Shown here piece by piece: positions 15,846-22,460 of a DNA stretch of 34,535 nucleotides (position 1 is the stretch's first letter; every line of letters begins with the position of its first letter). The stretch is taken from contig NZ_LKKW01000014.1 of assembly GCF_001891165.1 (NCBI RefSeq), forward strand, positions 1 to 34,535, read 5' to 3'. The notes under the pieces were generated by a model. That model was not told where the DNA came from. It saw only the letters and a program-made list of their open reading frames with translations, and did not search any database. This DNA comes from Streptobacillus ratti. Lineage in GTDB: Bacteria > Fusobacteriota > Fusobacteriia > Fusobacteriales > Leptotrichiaceae. The translations under genes and the position numbers were made by a program.

Positions 15846-17136
15846 TTAAAAGCCCTACTCTATTAAATGGATACCATCTTAGTAATAATTTACCATATAT
15901 TCTTTCTTCTTTAACATATCCAAAAAATCTTGAATCATTACTATTTCTTGTGTTATCTCCCATAGCCATATAGTAATTACTTTCTAATTCAATTTCTTCT
16001 CCATTTAATAATTTAGTCATAACATCTTTATCATATTTAAAATCAAGTATAGGAAGTACAAATCTACCATCACTTTCTAAAACATAGGTATATCTTTTAC
16101 TACTTAAATCTTGGTCTACTCCACTTATTTGCTCTAATGTATTAGTATTAAAGAAACCAAATAAGTACTTGTAGTATTTTTCAGAAATGTTCTTAGCTAA
16201 AAAATCTTCTCTTGTTACCTCTACTACTCCATTTCCATTAACTATATCAAGTTCTAATATGCTTAAAAGTTTAACCTTATCTCCTTTTTTAGGTATATAT
16301 ATTTCAGGATTGTTATATAGTTTCAAAATACCCTCTACAGAATATTCTCTATTTAAACTTGATTTTTCTCCATTAATATATATATTATTATCTTCTTCAT
16401 TAATTTTAAATGTTACTCCAGATGTTCCTGTAATTCTTTTTGTGTACATCAAACTATTATCAAGTGGCTCTTTAAATGAAATAATATCCCCTATTTGAGG
16501 TTTCTTAAATCTATATAACACATTATTGGCAAATATTCTATCTCCAACTTCTATAGTTGGTTCCATAGAACCTGTTGGTATAGCATAATTACCTAAATAA
16601 TAACCCTGTATGATTAATACAAGAATAATAATATAGATAGAGTTAAATATTTTCTTCACCTTATTTCCTAATTCAATGTTAGAATAAAAAATTAATATTA
16701 ATGAAAATATAGTTCCCACTATGTTTATTATTAAAAAGTATTTATCATCTACACCAAACATTGCTTTACCAAATACTATAAGGACTATATTTAATATAGC
16801 CGTATATTCATAATAGTATTTTTTTAAATAAGTTCCTAGGAATATTAAGAAATTTAATGCACTTCCAATTATTATTATCTTATTCTTAATTGGTAATATA
16901 TCATTTCTTGTATAATCTACTTTAAATGCTAAAATTCCTAAAATTATCAACACTAATGTATTAATAAATATTAATATTTTATCATTTTTAATTTTTTCAC
17001 TTTTTAATCCTAATTTTTCTAAAAGTTTATCTACTATTTTATTTATATAATCTACTACTTTCTTTTCTTTAAATAAATAAGTTAATATCATTATTGATGT
17101 AATAATGTAAAAAAGTAGATATAAGACTATTTTCAT
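15838..17136 (-). CDS. lepB: Signal peptidase I with a long multi-helix N-terminal region
   Basis: A 432-residue membrane protease that removes signal peptides. The catalytic domain has PTGSMEPTIEVGDRIFANN with the nucleophile Ser (about 190), YTKRITGTSG with the general-base Lys (about 232) and the late box MAMGDNTRNSNDSRFFGYV (about 390-408). Before it lie about 170 residues with some six hydrophobic helices (from about 2, 55, 85, 112, 132 and 163), more than the one or two usual in bacterial enzymes. An insert between the Lys box and the GDN box is also long. The ATG at 17136 has GGAGG 5 bases upstream. First gene of the lepB-rimI-branching enzyme unit. Confidence 0.93.
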   Translation of the reverse strand: MKIVLYLLFYIITSIMILTYLFKEKKVVDYINKIVDKLLEKLGLKSEKIKNDKILIFINTLVLIILGILAFKVDYTRNDILPIKNKIIIIGSALNFLIFLGTYLKKYYYEYTAILNIVLIVFGKAMFGVDDKYFLIINIVGTIFSLILIFYSNIELGNKVKKIFNSIYIIILVLIIQGYYLGNYAIPTGSMEPTIEVGDRIFANNVLYRFKKPQIGDIISFKEPLDNSLMYTKRITGTSGVTFKINEEDNNIYINGEKSSLNREYSVEGILKLYNNPEIYIPKKGDKVKLLSILELDIVNGNGVVEVTREDFLAKNISEKYYKYLFGFFNTNTLEQISGVDQDLSSKRYTYVLESDGRFVLPILDFKYDKDVMTKLLNGEEIELESNYYMAMGDNTRNSNDSRFFGYVKEERIYGKLLLRWYPFNRVGLLNE

Positions 17137-17168
17137 ATATGCCTCCTACTTCAATAAATATTAAATGT

Positions 17169-17177
17169 ATTATAACA
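17169..17177 (-). promoter_or_regulatory. Extended -10 promoter of the lepB unit
   Basis: On the minus strand TGTTATAAT: an exact TATAAT (17169-17174) with the extended TGn. No good -35 is seen at 16-18 bp, as expected for an extended -10 promoter. It lies 32 bases before the lepB start. Confidence 0.65.
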
Positions 17178-17212
17178 TAAAAAAAAGAAAAATAGAATAA
17201 CACACTTTCACA

Positions 17213-17234
17213 TATATATTACCTTGAATATATA
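17213..17234. repeat. Inverted repeat between the divergent lepB and glpX promoters
   Basis: Perfect 8-bp arms TATATATT/AATATATA with a 6-base centre ACCTTG, midway in the 201-bp divergent gap. It could be an operator or simply low-complexity sequence. Confidence 0.4.
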
Positions 17235-17298
17235 AAAAGTCAATAGATGAACATAAGTGTAAATAGACATTTTATCTCTACAATCATTGCTTTTTTTA

Positions 17299-17307
17299 TG
17301 GTATAAT
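17299..17307 (+). promoter_or_regulatory. Extended -10 promoter of glpX
   Basis: TGGTATAAT: exact TATAAT (17302-17307) preceded by TGn, with only a weak -35. It lies 30 bases before the glpX start and mirrors the type of promoter used by the divergent lepB gene. Confidence 0.65.
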
Positions 17308-17337
17308 TTATATAACATAATATTGAAAGGAGCAAAA

Positions 17338-18354
17338 ATGAAAAGAGAATTAGCATTAGAATTCGCAAGAGTTACTGAGGCAGCAGCACTTGCAGCACAC
17401 AAACTAGCAGGTAGAGGTAATAAAGAAGAAATAGACAGAGTTGCCGTTGAAGCAATGAAAATAATGTTAAATAGAATAAAAATAAAAGGTGAAGTTGTAA
17501 TTGGCGAAGGTGAAATAGATGAAGCTCCAATGTTATACATTGGTGAAATTCTTGGTAGACCTGATGGACAATATCTTGAGGTTGATATAGCCGTAGATCC
17601 TGTTGAGGGAACTCGCATGACTGCACAAAGACAGGCAAATGCAATAACTGTACTTGCAGTTGGTAAAAAAAATTCATTCTTAAAAGCTCCAGATATGTAT
17701 ATGGAAAAATTAATAGTAGGTCCAAATGCAAAAGGTTTAATTGATTTAAATAAACCATTAAAAGATAATATAGAAATAATAGCAAAAGCAAATAATAAGG
17801 ATTTAAAAGATTTAACTGTAATAATATTAGATAAACCTAGACATAAAGAAATAATTAAAGACTTACAGAAATTAGGAATTAGTGTTTATGCCCTGCCTGA
17901 TGGAGATGTTGCTGCATCTATACTAACATGTATGGTTGATAGTGATATTGATGTTGTTTATGGAATAGGTGGTGCTCCTGAGGGTGTAATATCAGCTGCT
18001 GCCATAAGAATTTTAGGTGGTGATATGCAGGCAAGATTAAAATTACGTAATGAGGTTAAAGGATATTCTTTAGAAAATGATAAAATATCAAAAGATGAAA
18101 AACGTAGATGCGAAGAAAAAGGTTTAGTAATAGGTGATGTTCTTAAATTAGATGATTTAGCTCATGATGATGAAATAATTTTTTCTGCCACTGGTATTAC
18201 TACAGGGGATTTACTTGAGGGTATAAAAAGACGTGGAAATATAGCTAGAACACAAACTCTACTAATTAGAGGTAGTTCAAAAACAGTAAGATATATAAAT
18301 TCAATTCATAATTTAGATTATAAAGATGATAAAATAAATCATTTAGTCAAATAG
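17338..18354 (+). CDS. glpX: Fructose-1,6-bisphosphatase class II (GlpX)
   Basis: A 338-residue cytoplasmic phosphatase that turns fructose 1,6-bisphosphate into fructose 6-phosphate in gluconeogenesis. GlpX landmarks are EFARVTEAAALAAHKLAGRG (9-28), VVIGEGEIDEAPMLYIGE (about 56-73), the metal-binding DPVEGTRMTAQRQANA (about 88-103), ALPDGDVAASILTCM, YGIGGAPEGVISAAA and FSATGITTGDLL. The ATG at 17338 has AAAGGAG 5-6 bases upstream; an in-frame ATG at 17287 lies upstream of the -10 box and is rejected. Single-gene transcript with its own terminator. Confidence 0.96.
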   Translation: MKRELALEFARVTEAAALAAHKLAGRGNKEEIDRVAVEAMKIMLNRIKIKGEVVIGEGEIDEAPMLYIGEILGRPDGQYLEVDIAVDPVEGTRMTAQRQANAITVLAVGKKNSFLKAPDMYMEKLIVGPNAKGLIDLNKPLKDNIEIIAKANNKDLKDLTVIILDKPRHKEIIKDLQKLGISVYALPDGDVAASILTCMVDSDIDVVYGIGGAPEGVISAAAIRILGGDMQARLKLRNEVKGYSLENDKISKDEKRRCEEKGLVIGDVLKLDDLAHDDEIIFSATGITTGDLLEGIKRRGNIARTQTLLIRGSSKTVRYINSIHNLDYKDDKINHLVK

Positions 18355-18372
18355 ATGCTTAGTTGCATCTAT
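18351..18372 (+). terminator. Terminator of glpX
   Basis: A perfect 8-bp stem (ATAGATGC/GCATCTAT, loop TTAGTT) that begins within the stop codon region and is followed by eight T. Confidence 0.9.
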
Positions 18373-18384
18373 TTTTTTTCAAAA

Positions 18385-18411
18385 AAAAAGGGTGTATTAT
18401 AACACCTTTTT
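18385..18411 (-). terminator. Terminator of rpmB, usable from both sides
   Basis: GGTGT/ACACC core with A/T flanks and loop ATTATA. On the minus strand it is followed by a run of nine T, on the plus strand by five. Its arm at 18403-18411 can also pair with 18429-18437, giving an alternative hairpin. Confidence 0.75.
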
Positions 18412-18447
18412 CTATGTGAATCCCCTAAAAAAAGGTGATTTCACTTA

Positions 18448-18711
18448 TTAATTTGCTGAAAATAAGATTTTTGCAAGTTTAGAGCTTAAGTTATCTTTAT
18501 TTTCAAGTAATATTTTCTTCACTTGATCCTCATTTTTACCTTTTAATGTTTTCATTGCTTTTGTACTTACTCTAACTTTAACTTCTTTACCATCAAGCAT
18601 TAATTTCATAGTTTGAAGATTAGGTCTCCAAATTCTTTTAGTTGCTCTATTTGAGTGACTTACTAAGTTACCATGACCTACTTTTTTCCCAAATACTTCA
18701 CAAATTTGCAT
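18448..18711 (-). CDS. rpmB: 50S ribosomal protein L28
   Basis: An 87-residue ribosomal protein. MQICEVFGKKVGHGNLVSHS at the start, TKRIWRPNLQTMKL in the middle and VKVRVSTKAMKTLKG after it are the L28 pattern. The C-terminal tail (from about 62, NEDQVKKILLENKDNLSSKL...) is charged and somewhat longer than in short L28 proteins. The ATG at 18711 is chosen since GGAGG lies 7 bases upstream and the family begins at this point; an in-frame ATG at 18732 is upstream of that site. Monocistronic, with its own promoter and terminator. Confidence 0.95.
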   Translation of the reverse strand: MQICEVFGKKVGHGNLVSHSNRATKRIWRPNLQTMKLMLDGKEVKVRVSTKAMKTLKGKNEDQVKKILLENKDNLSSKLAKILFSAN

Positions 18712-18747
18712 ATCTACACCTCCTAATTTCACTTTTACTAGATTTTA

Positions 18748-18776
18748 ATTATAACATAAATAACAATATTATTCAA
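18748..18776 (-). promoter_or_regulatory. Promoter of rpmB
   Basis: On the minus strand TTGAAT (18771-18776), 17-bp spacer ending TGT, TATAAT (18748-18753): both hexamers and an extended -10, as expected of a strong ribosomal protein promoter. Further upstream 18777-18894 is A+T-rich and holds only a near-palindrome at 18827-18848. Confidence 0.8.
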
Positions 18777-18826
18777 GCAATAATATCAAGTATTTTACAA
18801 TTTACAAATAATTATACAATAAAACA

Positions 18827-18848
18827 ACATAAATTGCAAATTTTATGT
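18827..18848. repeat. Near-palindrome upstream of rpmB
   Basis: ACATAAA and TTTATGT arms around TTGCAAAT, which itself holds the palindrome TTGCAA. It lies 51 bases upstream of the rpmB -35. It may be a protein site or chance in A+T-rich sequence. Confidence 0.3.
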
Positions 18849-18894
18849 AAAAATTTAACATAACTTTTATATAACATGTAATATAAAAGAGTAA

Positions 18895-18916
18895 AAAGCC
18901 TGTTTTTTCAGGCTTT
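18895..18916 (-). terminator. Terminator of the methionine-type importer operon
   Basis: A perfect 8-bp stem AAAGCCTG/CAGGCTTT with a T6 loop (A6 on the minus strand). On the minus strand it continues TTTACTCTTTT. It is 44 bases past the metQ-like stop. Confidence 0.8.
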
Positions 18917-18960
18917 CTAAACTAATTAAAATTATTTATTATTGGAATATTTGTTAGTAA

Positions 18961-19737
18961 TTAAAATACTGGATAACCCTCTTCTTTATAATTTTCAAGT
19001 AAGAATTTTCTTACCTTTTCTGAAGTCATTGCTTTTGTTAAATCCTTTATTTTTTGACTATCTTTATTATCTTCTCTTGCAGCAAGCATTACAGCAAATC
19101 TAGCATCAGATGATTTTTCTAAAAGAATTGCATCTTTAACTTTTACACCTATTTTTAACATATGTGATGGCCAGTTAAATGCTAAATCAAATTCTTGGTA
19201 AGCTTGTACTAATGCCGTTATTGCAACAGGAGTAATTTTTAATCTTTTTTTGTTTTCTTTAACATCTGCTAAATTATTTAATCCTGTTTTTTTAGCAAGT
19301 TTTATAAATCCTTCTTTTTCAAGTATTCTTAAAGCTCTATCTTGATTAGTAGGATCGCTAGGAACTGCTACTCTTGCACCATTAGGAATTTGTGATTTTC
19401 TTTTAATAGTTTTTGAATAAAATCCAATATGTACATCATATATAGGTTTAACTTTAACTAAAGTCCCATTATTTTTTTCATTAAAAATTTGCATAAATGG
19501 CTCATGTTGATGGAAGTTTGCATCAAATTCTTTTGCATTTAACCCTATATTAGCCGTTACATAATCAGTTAATAATGAAATTTGTACATCATAACCTTGT
19601 TCTTCTAAATCTTTTGCAGCAATTTTAACTATTTCATTCATAGGATATCCTGCTGCTGCAATTTTAATAACTTTATCATTTGAAAAAGTTAAACTAGAAA
19701 ATAAAATAGTAAAAAATAATAATATTTTTTTTAACAT
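18961..19737 (-). CDS. metQ: MetQ/NlpA-family substrate-binding protein, not a lipoprotein
   Basis: A 258-residue secreted binding protein of the NlpA family. After a signal peptide (1 to about 18) come IKIAAAGYPMNEIVKIAA, FDANFHQHEPFMQIFNEKN (the family's 'dan.fQH.pyL') and VAVPSDPTNQDRALRILEK. FDLAFNWPSHMLK stands where the family has an Asn-containing 'DlavingNya'. MetQ proteins usually carry a lipobox Cys; here the signal peptide ends SSLTFSND with no cysteine, so signal peptidase I cleavage and a free periplasmic protein are expected. Stop/start TAATG coupling to metI. Methionine is the usual ligand; other amino acids or thiamine-like ligands occur in the family. Confidence 0.88.
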   Translation of the reverse strand: MLKKILLFFTILFSSLTFSNDKVIKIAAAGYPMNEIVKIAAKDLEEQGYDVQISLLTDYVTANIGLNAKEFDANFHQHEPFMQIFNEKNNGTLVKVKPIYDVHIGFYSKTIKRKSQIPNGARVAVPSDPTNQDRALRILEKEGFIKLAKKTGLNNLADVKENKKRLKITPVAITALVQAYQEFDLAFNWPSHMLKIGVKVKDAILLEKSSDARFAVMLAAREDNKDSQKIKDLTKAMTSEKVRKFLLENYKEEGYPVF

Positions 19738-20399
19738 TAAGAATCTCTCCTTCTTTTATCTAATTTTTTTGAAATTTTATTACCTGTAACCTGTATCAAA
19801 AATACCATAACTATCATTATAGACACCACCTTGTAAACCAAGGCATAGTTGTATTCTTGGTATCCATATCTAATAGCAAAATCTCCTATACCTCCACCAC
19901 CTACTATACCCATAACAGTAGAGTAAGATATAAAGCTAATTATACTAGAAGTTAATCCTAAAACTAAAGAACTCCTAGATTCAACTAATAAAAAATGCCA
20001 AACTATTTGAAAACTTGTTGCTTTCATAGATAATGCTGCATCTATTATACCTAAATCAACATCATGAAATGATTGTTCAACAAATCTTGCATAAAGGGCT
20101 ACTGCTACAAAACATATAGGAAAACTTGCTGGTAATAATCCAAAAGCTGTCCCAAAAACTAATCTTGTAAGCGGTATTAGAATAATAACAAAGATTAAAA
20201 AAGGAAAACTTCTTACAACATTAATATATATATTAATGGGTATATATATATACATATTCTCTTTTAATCCATTCTTTTTAGTGATATATAGCAATGAACC
20301 TAACGGTATTCCAATTAATATTGCACAAATTGTTGGAATTAATACCATAATAAATGTATCTTTAATAGATAAAAGTAATTCTAAAGTAAAATAATCCAT
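19737..20399 (-). CDS. metI: MetI-type ABC transporter permease
   Basis: A 220-residue membrane protein with five or six helices, the normal MetI size. NVVRSFPFLIFVIILIPLTR (about 60-79), ASFPICFVAVALYARFVEQS, and the ATPase-contact stretch IDAALSMKATSFQIVWHFLL (about 133-152, in place of the usual EAA loop) are typical, as is VMGIVGGGGIGDFAIRYGYQ near the end. It is coupled on both sides by TAATG overlaps, with GAGGT 9 bases before its ATG. It forms the channel for the metN/metQ neighbours. Confidence 0.92.
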   Translation of the reverse strand: MDYFTLELLLSIKDTFIMVLIPTICAILIGIPLGSLLYITKKNGLKENMYIYIPINIYINVVRSFPFLIFVIILIPLTRLVFGTAFGLLPASFPICFVAVALYARFVEQSFHDVDLGIIDAALSMKATSFQIVWHFLLVESRSSLVLGLTSSIISFISYSTVMGIVGGGGIGDFAIRYGYQEYNYALVYKVVSIMIVMVFLIQVTGNKISKKLDKRRRDS

Positions 20400-21067
20400 T
20401 ATTTTAGTACCTCTTTTGCATATTCTAAATAGCTAAATTCTCTTTCTTCGCAAAAATCCTTATTTACTTCAAATATTTCTAAAATTTCTCCATTTTCTAT
20501 AACAGAAACTCTATCACATATTTTTTTAGCAACCTCTAATTCATGAGTTACAAATAATATTGTAGTTCCATAATCTCTATTTATTTTTTTAAATAAAGAT
20601 ATAACCTCATTTTTAGTAATTTTATCAAGTGAAGTTGTAACTTCATCACAAATCAATAAATCTGGATTTGAAACTAAGGCTCTTGCAATAGCTACTCTTT
20701 GTTTTTGTCCACCACTTAAAAAAGATATGTATTCATTTTTCTTTTCAAGTAAACCTACATACTTTAATACTTCTTCAACTTTTTCATTATCTTTTTGTTT
20801 TTTTAATATTAAAGGAAGTGCTACATTTGAATATACATCTTTATTATTTAAAAGATTTAATCCTTGAAATATAGATGACATTTCTATATTTTCATCTATA
20901 CTAATCTCACCACTATCAGGTTTAATTAATCCTTGAACAATCTTTAAAATAGTTGATTTACCACTTCCAGATTTTCCAATAATTCCAAAAATCTCACCTT
21001 TTTTTAATTCTAAATTTACATTTAATGTAAAATCTCCAATTTTTTTGTTGATATTTTTTAAATTCAT
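20399..21067 (-). CDS. metN: MetN-type ABC ATPase lacking the C-terminal regulatory domain
   Basis: A 222-residue ATPase: Walker A GKSGSGKST (31-39), Q-loop SSIFQGLNLLNNKDVYSNVA (typical of MetN), signature LSGGQKQRVAIARAL, Walker B LLICDEVTTSLDK and H-loop FVTHEL. Full MetN proteins have about 340 residues because of a C-terminal NIL (ACT-like) domain that binds methionine and stops transport. Here the chain ends soon after the ATPase core (FSYLEYAKEVLK), so that feedback site is missing. The ATG at 21067 follows AGGTG by 5 bases. A second AGGTG stands 10 bases before an in-frame ATG at 21097; that start would add ten residues and is less likely. Confidence 0.9.
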   Translation of the reverse strand: MNLKNINKKIGDFTLNVNLELKKGEIFGIIGKSGSGKSTILKIVQGLIKPDSGEISIDENIEMSSIFQGLNLLNNKDVYSNVALPLILKKQKDNEKVEEVLKYVGLLEKKNEYISFLSGGQKQRVAIARALVSNPDLLICDEVTTSLDKITKNEVISLFKKINRDYGTTILFVTHELEVAKKICDRVSVIENGEILEIFEVNKDFCEEREFSYLEYAKEVLK

Positions 21068-21170
21068 TCTATCACCTAAGTTTATTCTAACATGCATATT
21101 TTATTAACACCTAAATTTTTCTTAAAATATGGAAAAAAATATATATTTAATTTAATTTCAAATAAAAATG

Positions 21171-21185
21171 TTCCATATTATGGAA
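21171..21185. promoter_or_regulatory. Operator-like palindrome TTCCATATTATGGAA
   Basis: Perfect 7-bp arms (TTCCATA/TATGGAA) around one central T, about 104 bases before metN and 120 before the plus-strand -35. Its placement between two divergent importers suggests a regulator site; which regulator is unknown. Confidence 0.5.
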
Positions 21186-21304
21186 TAAAAGGCTTTGTAT
21201 TCTATCATTTTCATCTTATTAAATCTAACTTTGTGAATAATATATTTTTTAAATAAAAATTTTTTCAATCAAATAATATATACTTTAAATAATGTATAAA
21301 TACC

Positions 21305-21333
21305 TAGATATTTTAAAAATAATATAGTATAAT
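21305..21333 (+). promoter_or_regulatory. Promoter of the AfuABC/FbpABC-type importer
   Basis: TAGATA (21305-21310), 17-bp spacer, TATAAT (21328-21333). Transcription would begin near 21340, which excludes the in-frame ATG at 21338 as a start and supports 21380. Confidence 0.65.
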
Positions 21334-21379
21334 ATTTATGCAACAAGATATTAATAAACAAATATTTATGGAGGAAAAA

Positions 21380-22408
21380 ATGAAAAAATTATTAATAAGC
21401 ATACTTTTAGGTGCTTTTTTATTTTCTTGTGGTAGTAATTCAGAAAACAATTCTAAAACTGAAGAAAAATTAGTTTTCTATGCAGGGTTACAAGAAGATC
21501 ACGCAGCTTTAATAGCTGAAAAATTCACAGCAGAAACTGGTATACCTACAGAATTTGTAAGAATGAGTAGTGGAGAAACTTTAGCTAGACTAAAAGCAGA
21601 AAAAAATAATATGGTTGCTTCAGTTTGGTATGGAGGACCAGTTGATGGAATTATAGCAGCAGATAATGAAGGATTAATAGAAGCATATGATTCTCCTACA
21701 TCTAAAGAAATATTAGATCAATTCAAATCTGGTGATGGAAGATGGACAGGAATCTATGTTGGTTATTTAGGATTTGTTGGAAATAAAAAGATATTAGAAG
21801 AAAAAGGTTTAGAAATGCCTAAATCATGGCAAGATTTATTAAATCCTAAATTTAAAGGAGAAATAGTTGTAGCTCATCCAGGTTCATCTGGAACTGCTTA
21901 TACTATGCTTGCATCTTTAGTTCAATTAATGGGTGAAGAAAAAGCTATGTCTTACTTTAAACAATTAGATGGTCAAATAAGACAATATACAAAATCTGGA
22001 ACTGCTCCGGGAAGAATGGTTGGAAGTGGAGAAGTTGCCTTAGGTATTACTTTCTTACATGATGCAATTAAATATCAAAAAGAAGGTTATTCAGATATTA
22101 TATTATCTTCTCCAAATGAGGGTACAGGATATGAAATAGGAGCTGTTGCTTTATTAAAAAATGCACCTAATAGTGAAGCAGCTAAAAAATTTATCGATTG
22201 GGTATTAACTAAAGATGTTCAAGAATTAGGTAAAACTGTTGGTTCATTCCAATTCTTAACTAATATGAATGCACAAAATCCTGAAGAAGCAGATCCAATT
22301 AAAGATACTAAATTAATAAATTATGATTTTGAATGGGCTGGTAAAAATAGAAAAGATTTAGTTGAAAAATATACTAAAGAAACTAGTTCAACAATACCTC
22401 AAAAATAG
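21380..22408 (+). CDS. Lipoprotein binding protein of an iron or sugar-phosphate ABC importer (FbpA/AfuA family)
   Basis: A 342-residue lipoprotein. The signal ends LLGAFLFSCGSN with the lipid-bearing Cys at about 19. The mature part has LVFYAGLQEDHAALIAEKF, TGIPTEFVRMSSGETLARLK and SVWYGGPVDGIIAADNEGL, then PKSWQDLLNPKFKGEIV, of the periplasmic-binding fold family that includes FbpA and AfuA. The Tyr-Tyr pair with which classical FbpA holds Fe3+ is not seen (SPNEGTGYEIGAV has one Tyr). A His-Asp pair FLHDAIKY (about 227-228) and a Glu about 25 residues later recall AfuA, which binds hexose phosphates. The ATG at 21380 has GGAGG 5-6 bases upstream. The ligand is undecided. Confidence 0.88.
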   Translation: MKKLLISILLGAFLFSCGSNSENNSKTEEKLVFYAGLQEDHAALIAEKFTAETGIPTEFVRMSSGETLARLKAEKNNMVASVWYGGPVDGIIAADNEGLIEAYDSPTSKEILDQFKSGDGRWTGIYVGYLGFVGNKKILEEKGLEMPKSWQDLLNPKFKGEIVVAHPGSSGTAYTMLASLVQLMGEEKAMSYFKQLDGQIRQYTKSGTAPGRMVGSGEVALGITFLHDAIKYQKEGYSDIILSSPNEGTGYEIGAVALLKNAPNSEAAKKFIDWVLTKDVQELGKTVGSFQFLTNMNAQNPEEADPIKDTKLINYDFEWAGKNRKDLVEKYTKETSSTIPQK

Positions 22409-22415
22409 ATAAATT

Positions 22416-22442
22416 AATACAAGGGTGCAATTCCCTTGTATT
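22416..22442 (+). terminator. Hairpin between binding-protein and permease genes, probable partial terminator
   Basis: A perfect 10-bp stem (AATACAAGGG/CCCTTGTATT) with a 7-base loop, followed by TTATTG, a poor T-run. It lies 8 bases after the binding-protein stop. Such hairpins commonly stabilise the upstream message and reduce downstream transport genes. Confidence 0.65.
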
Positions 22443-22460
22443 TTATTGAAAGGATTATTT

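Larger units (their letters stand above)
21068..21379. other. 312-bp divergent intergenic region, metN/AfuA-like
   Basis: It holds the start region of metN, a perfect operator-like palindrome at 21171-21185, a lone TATGGAA half-site at 21128-21134, and the promoter of the plus-strand importer. For metN the best guess on the minus strand is TTTAAG, 17 bp, TAAAAT, ending about 30 bases before 21067; it is weak. A ten-base direct repeat AATATTTATG occurs at 21331-21340 and 21361-21370 in the leader of the plus-strand gene. No RNA fold resembling a SAM riboswitch was recognised. Confidence 0.6.

Noticed and set aside
17208-17791. Minus-strand open frames of 136 and 139 codons
   Set aside because: Antisense to glpX; the translations are runs of Ser/Pro or Leu/Gln without domain logic.
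21068-21200. Possible SAM or T-box riboswitch before metN
   Set aside because: The leader is short, A+T-rich, and shows no recognisable conserved helices or specifier/terminator arrangement.
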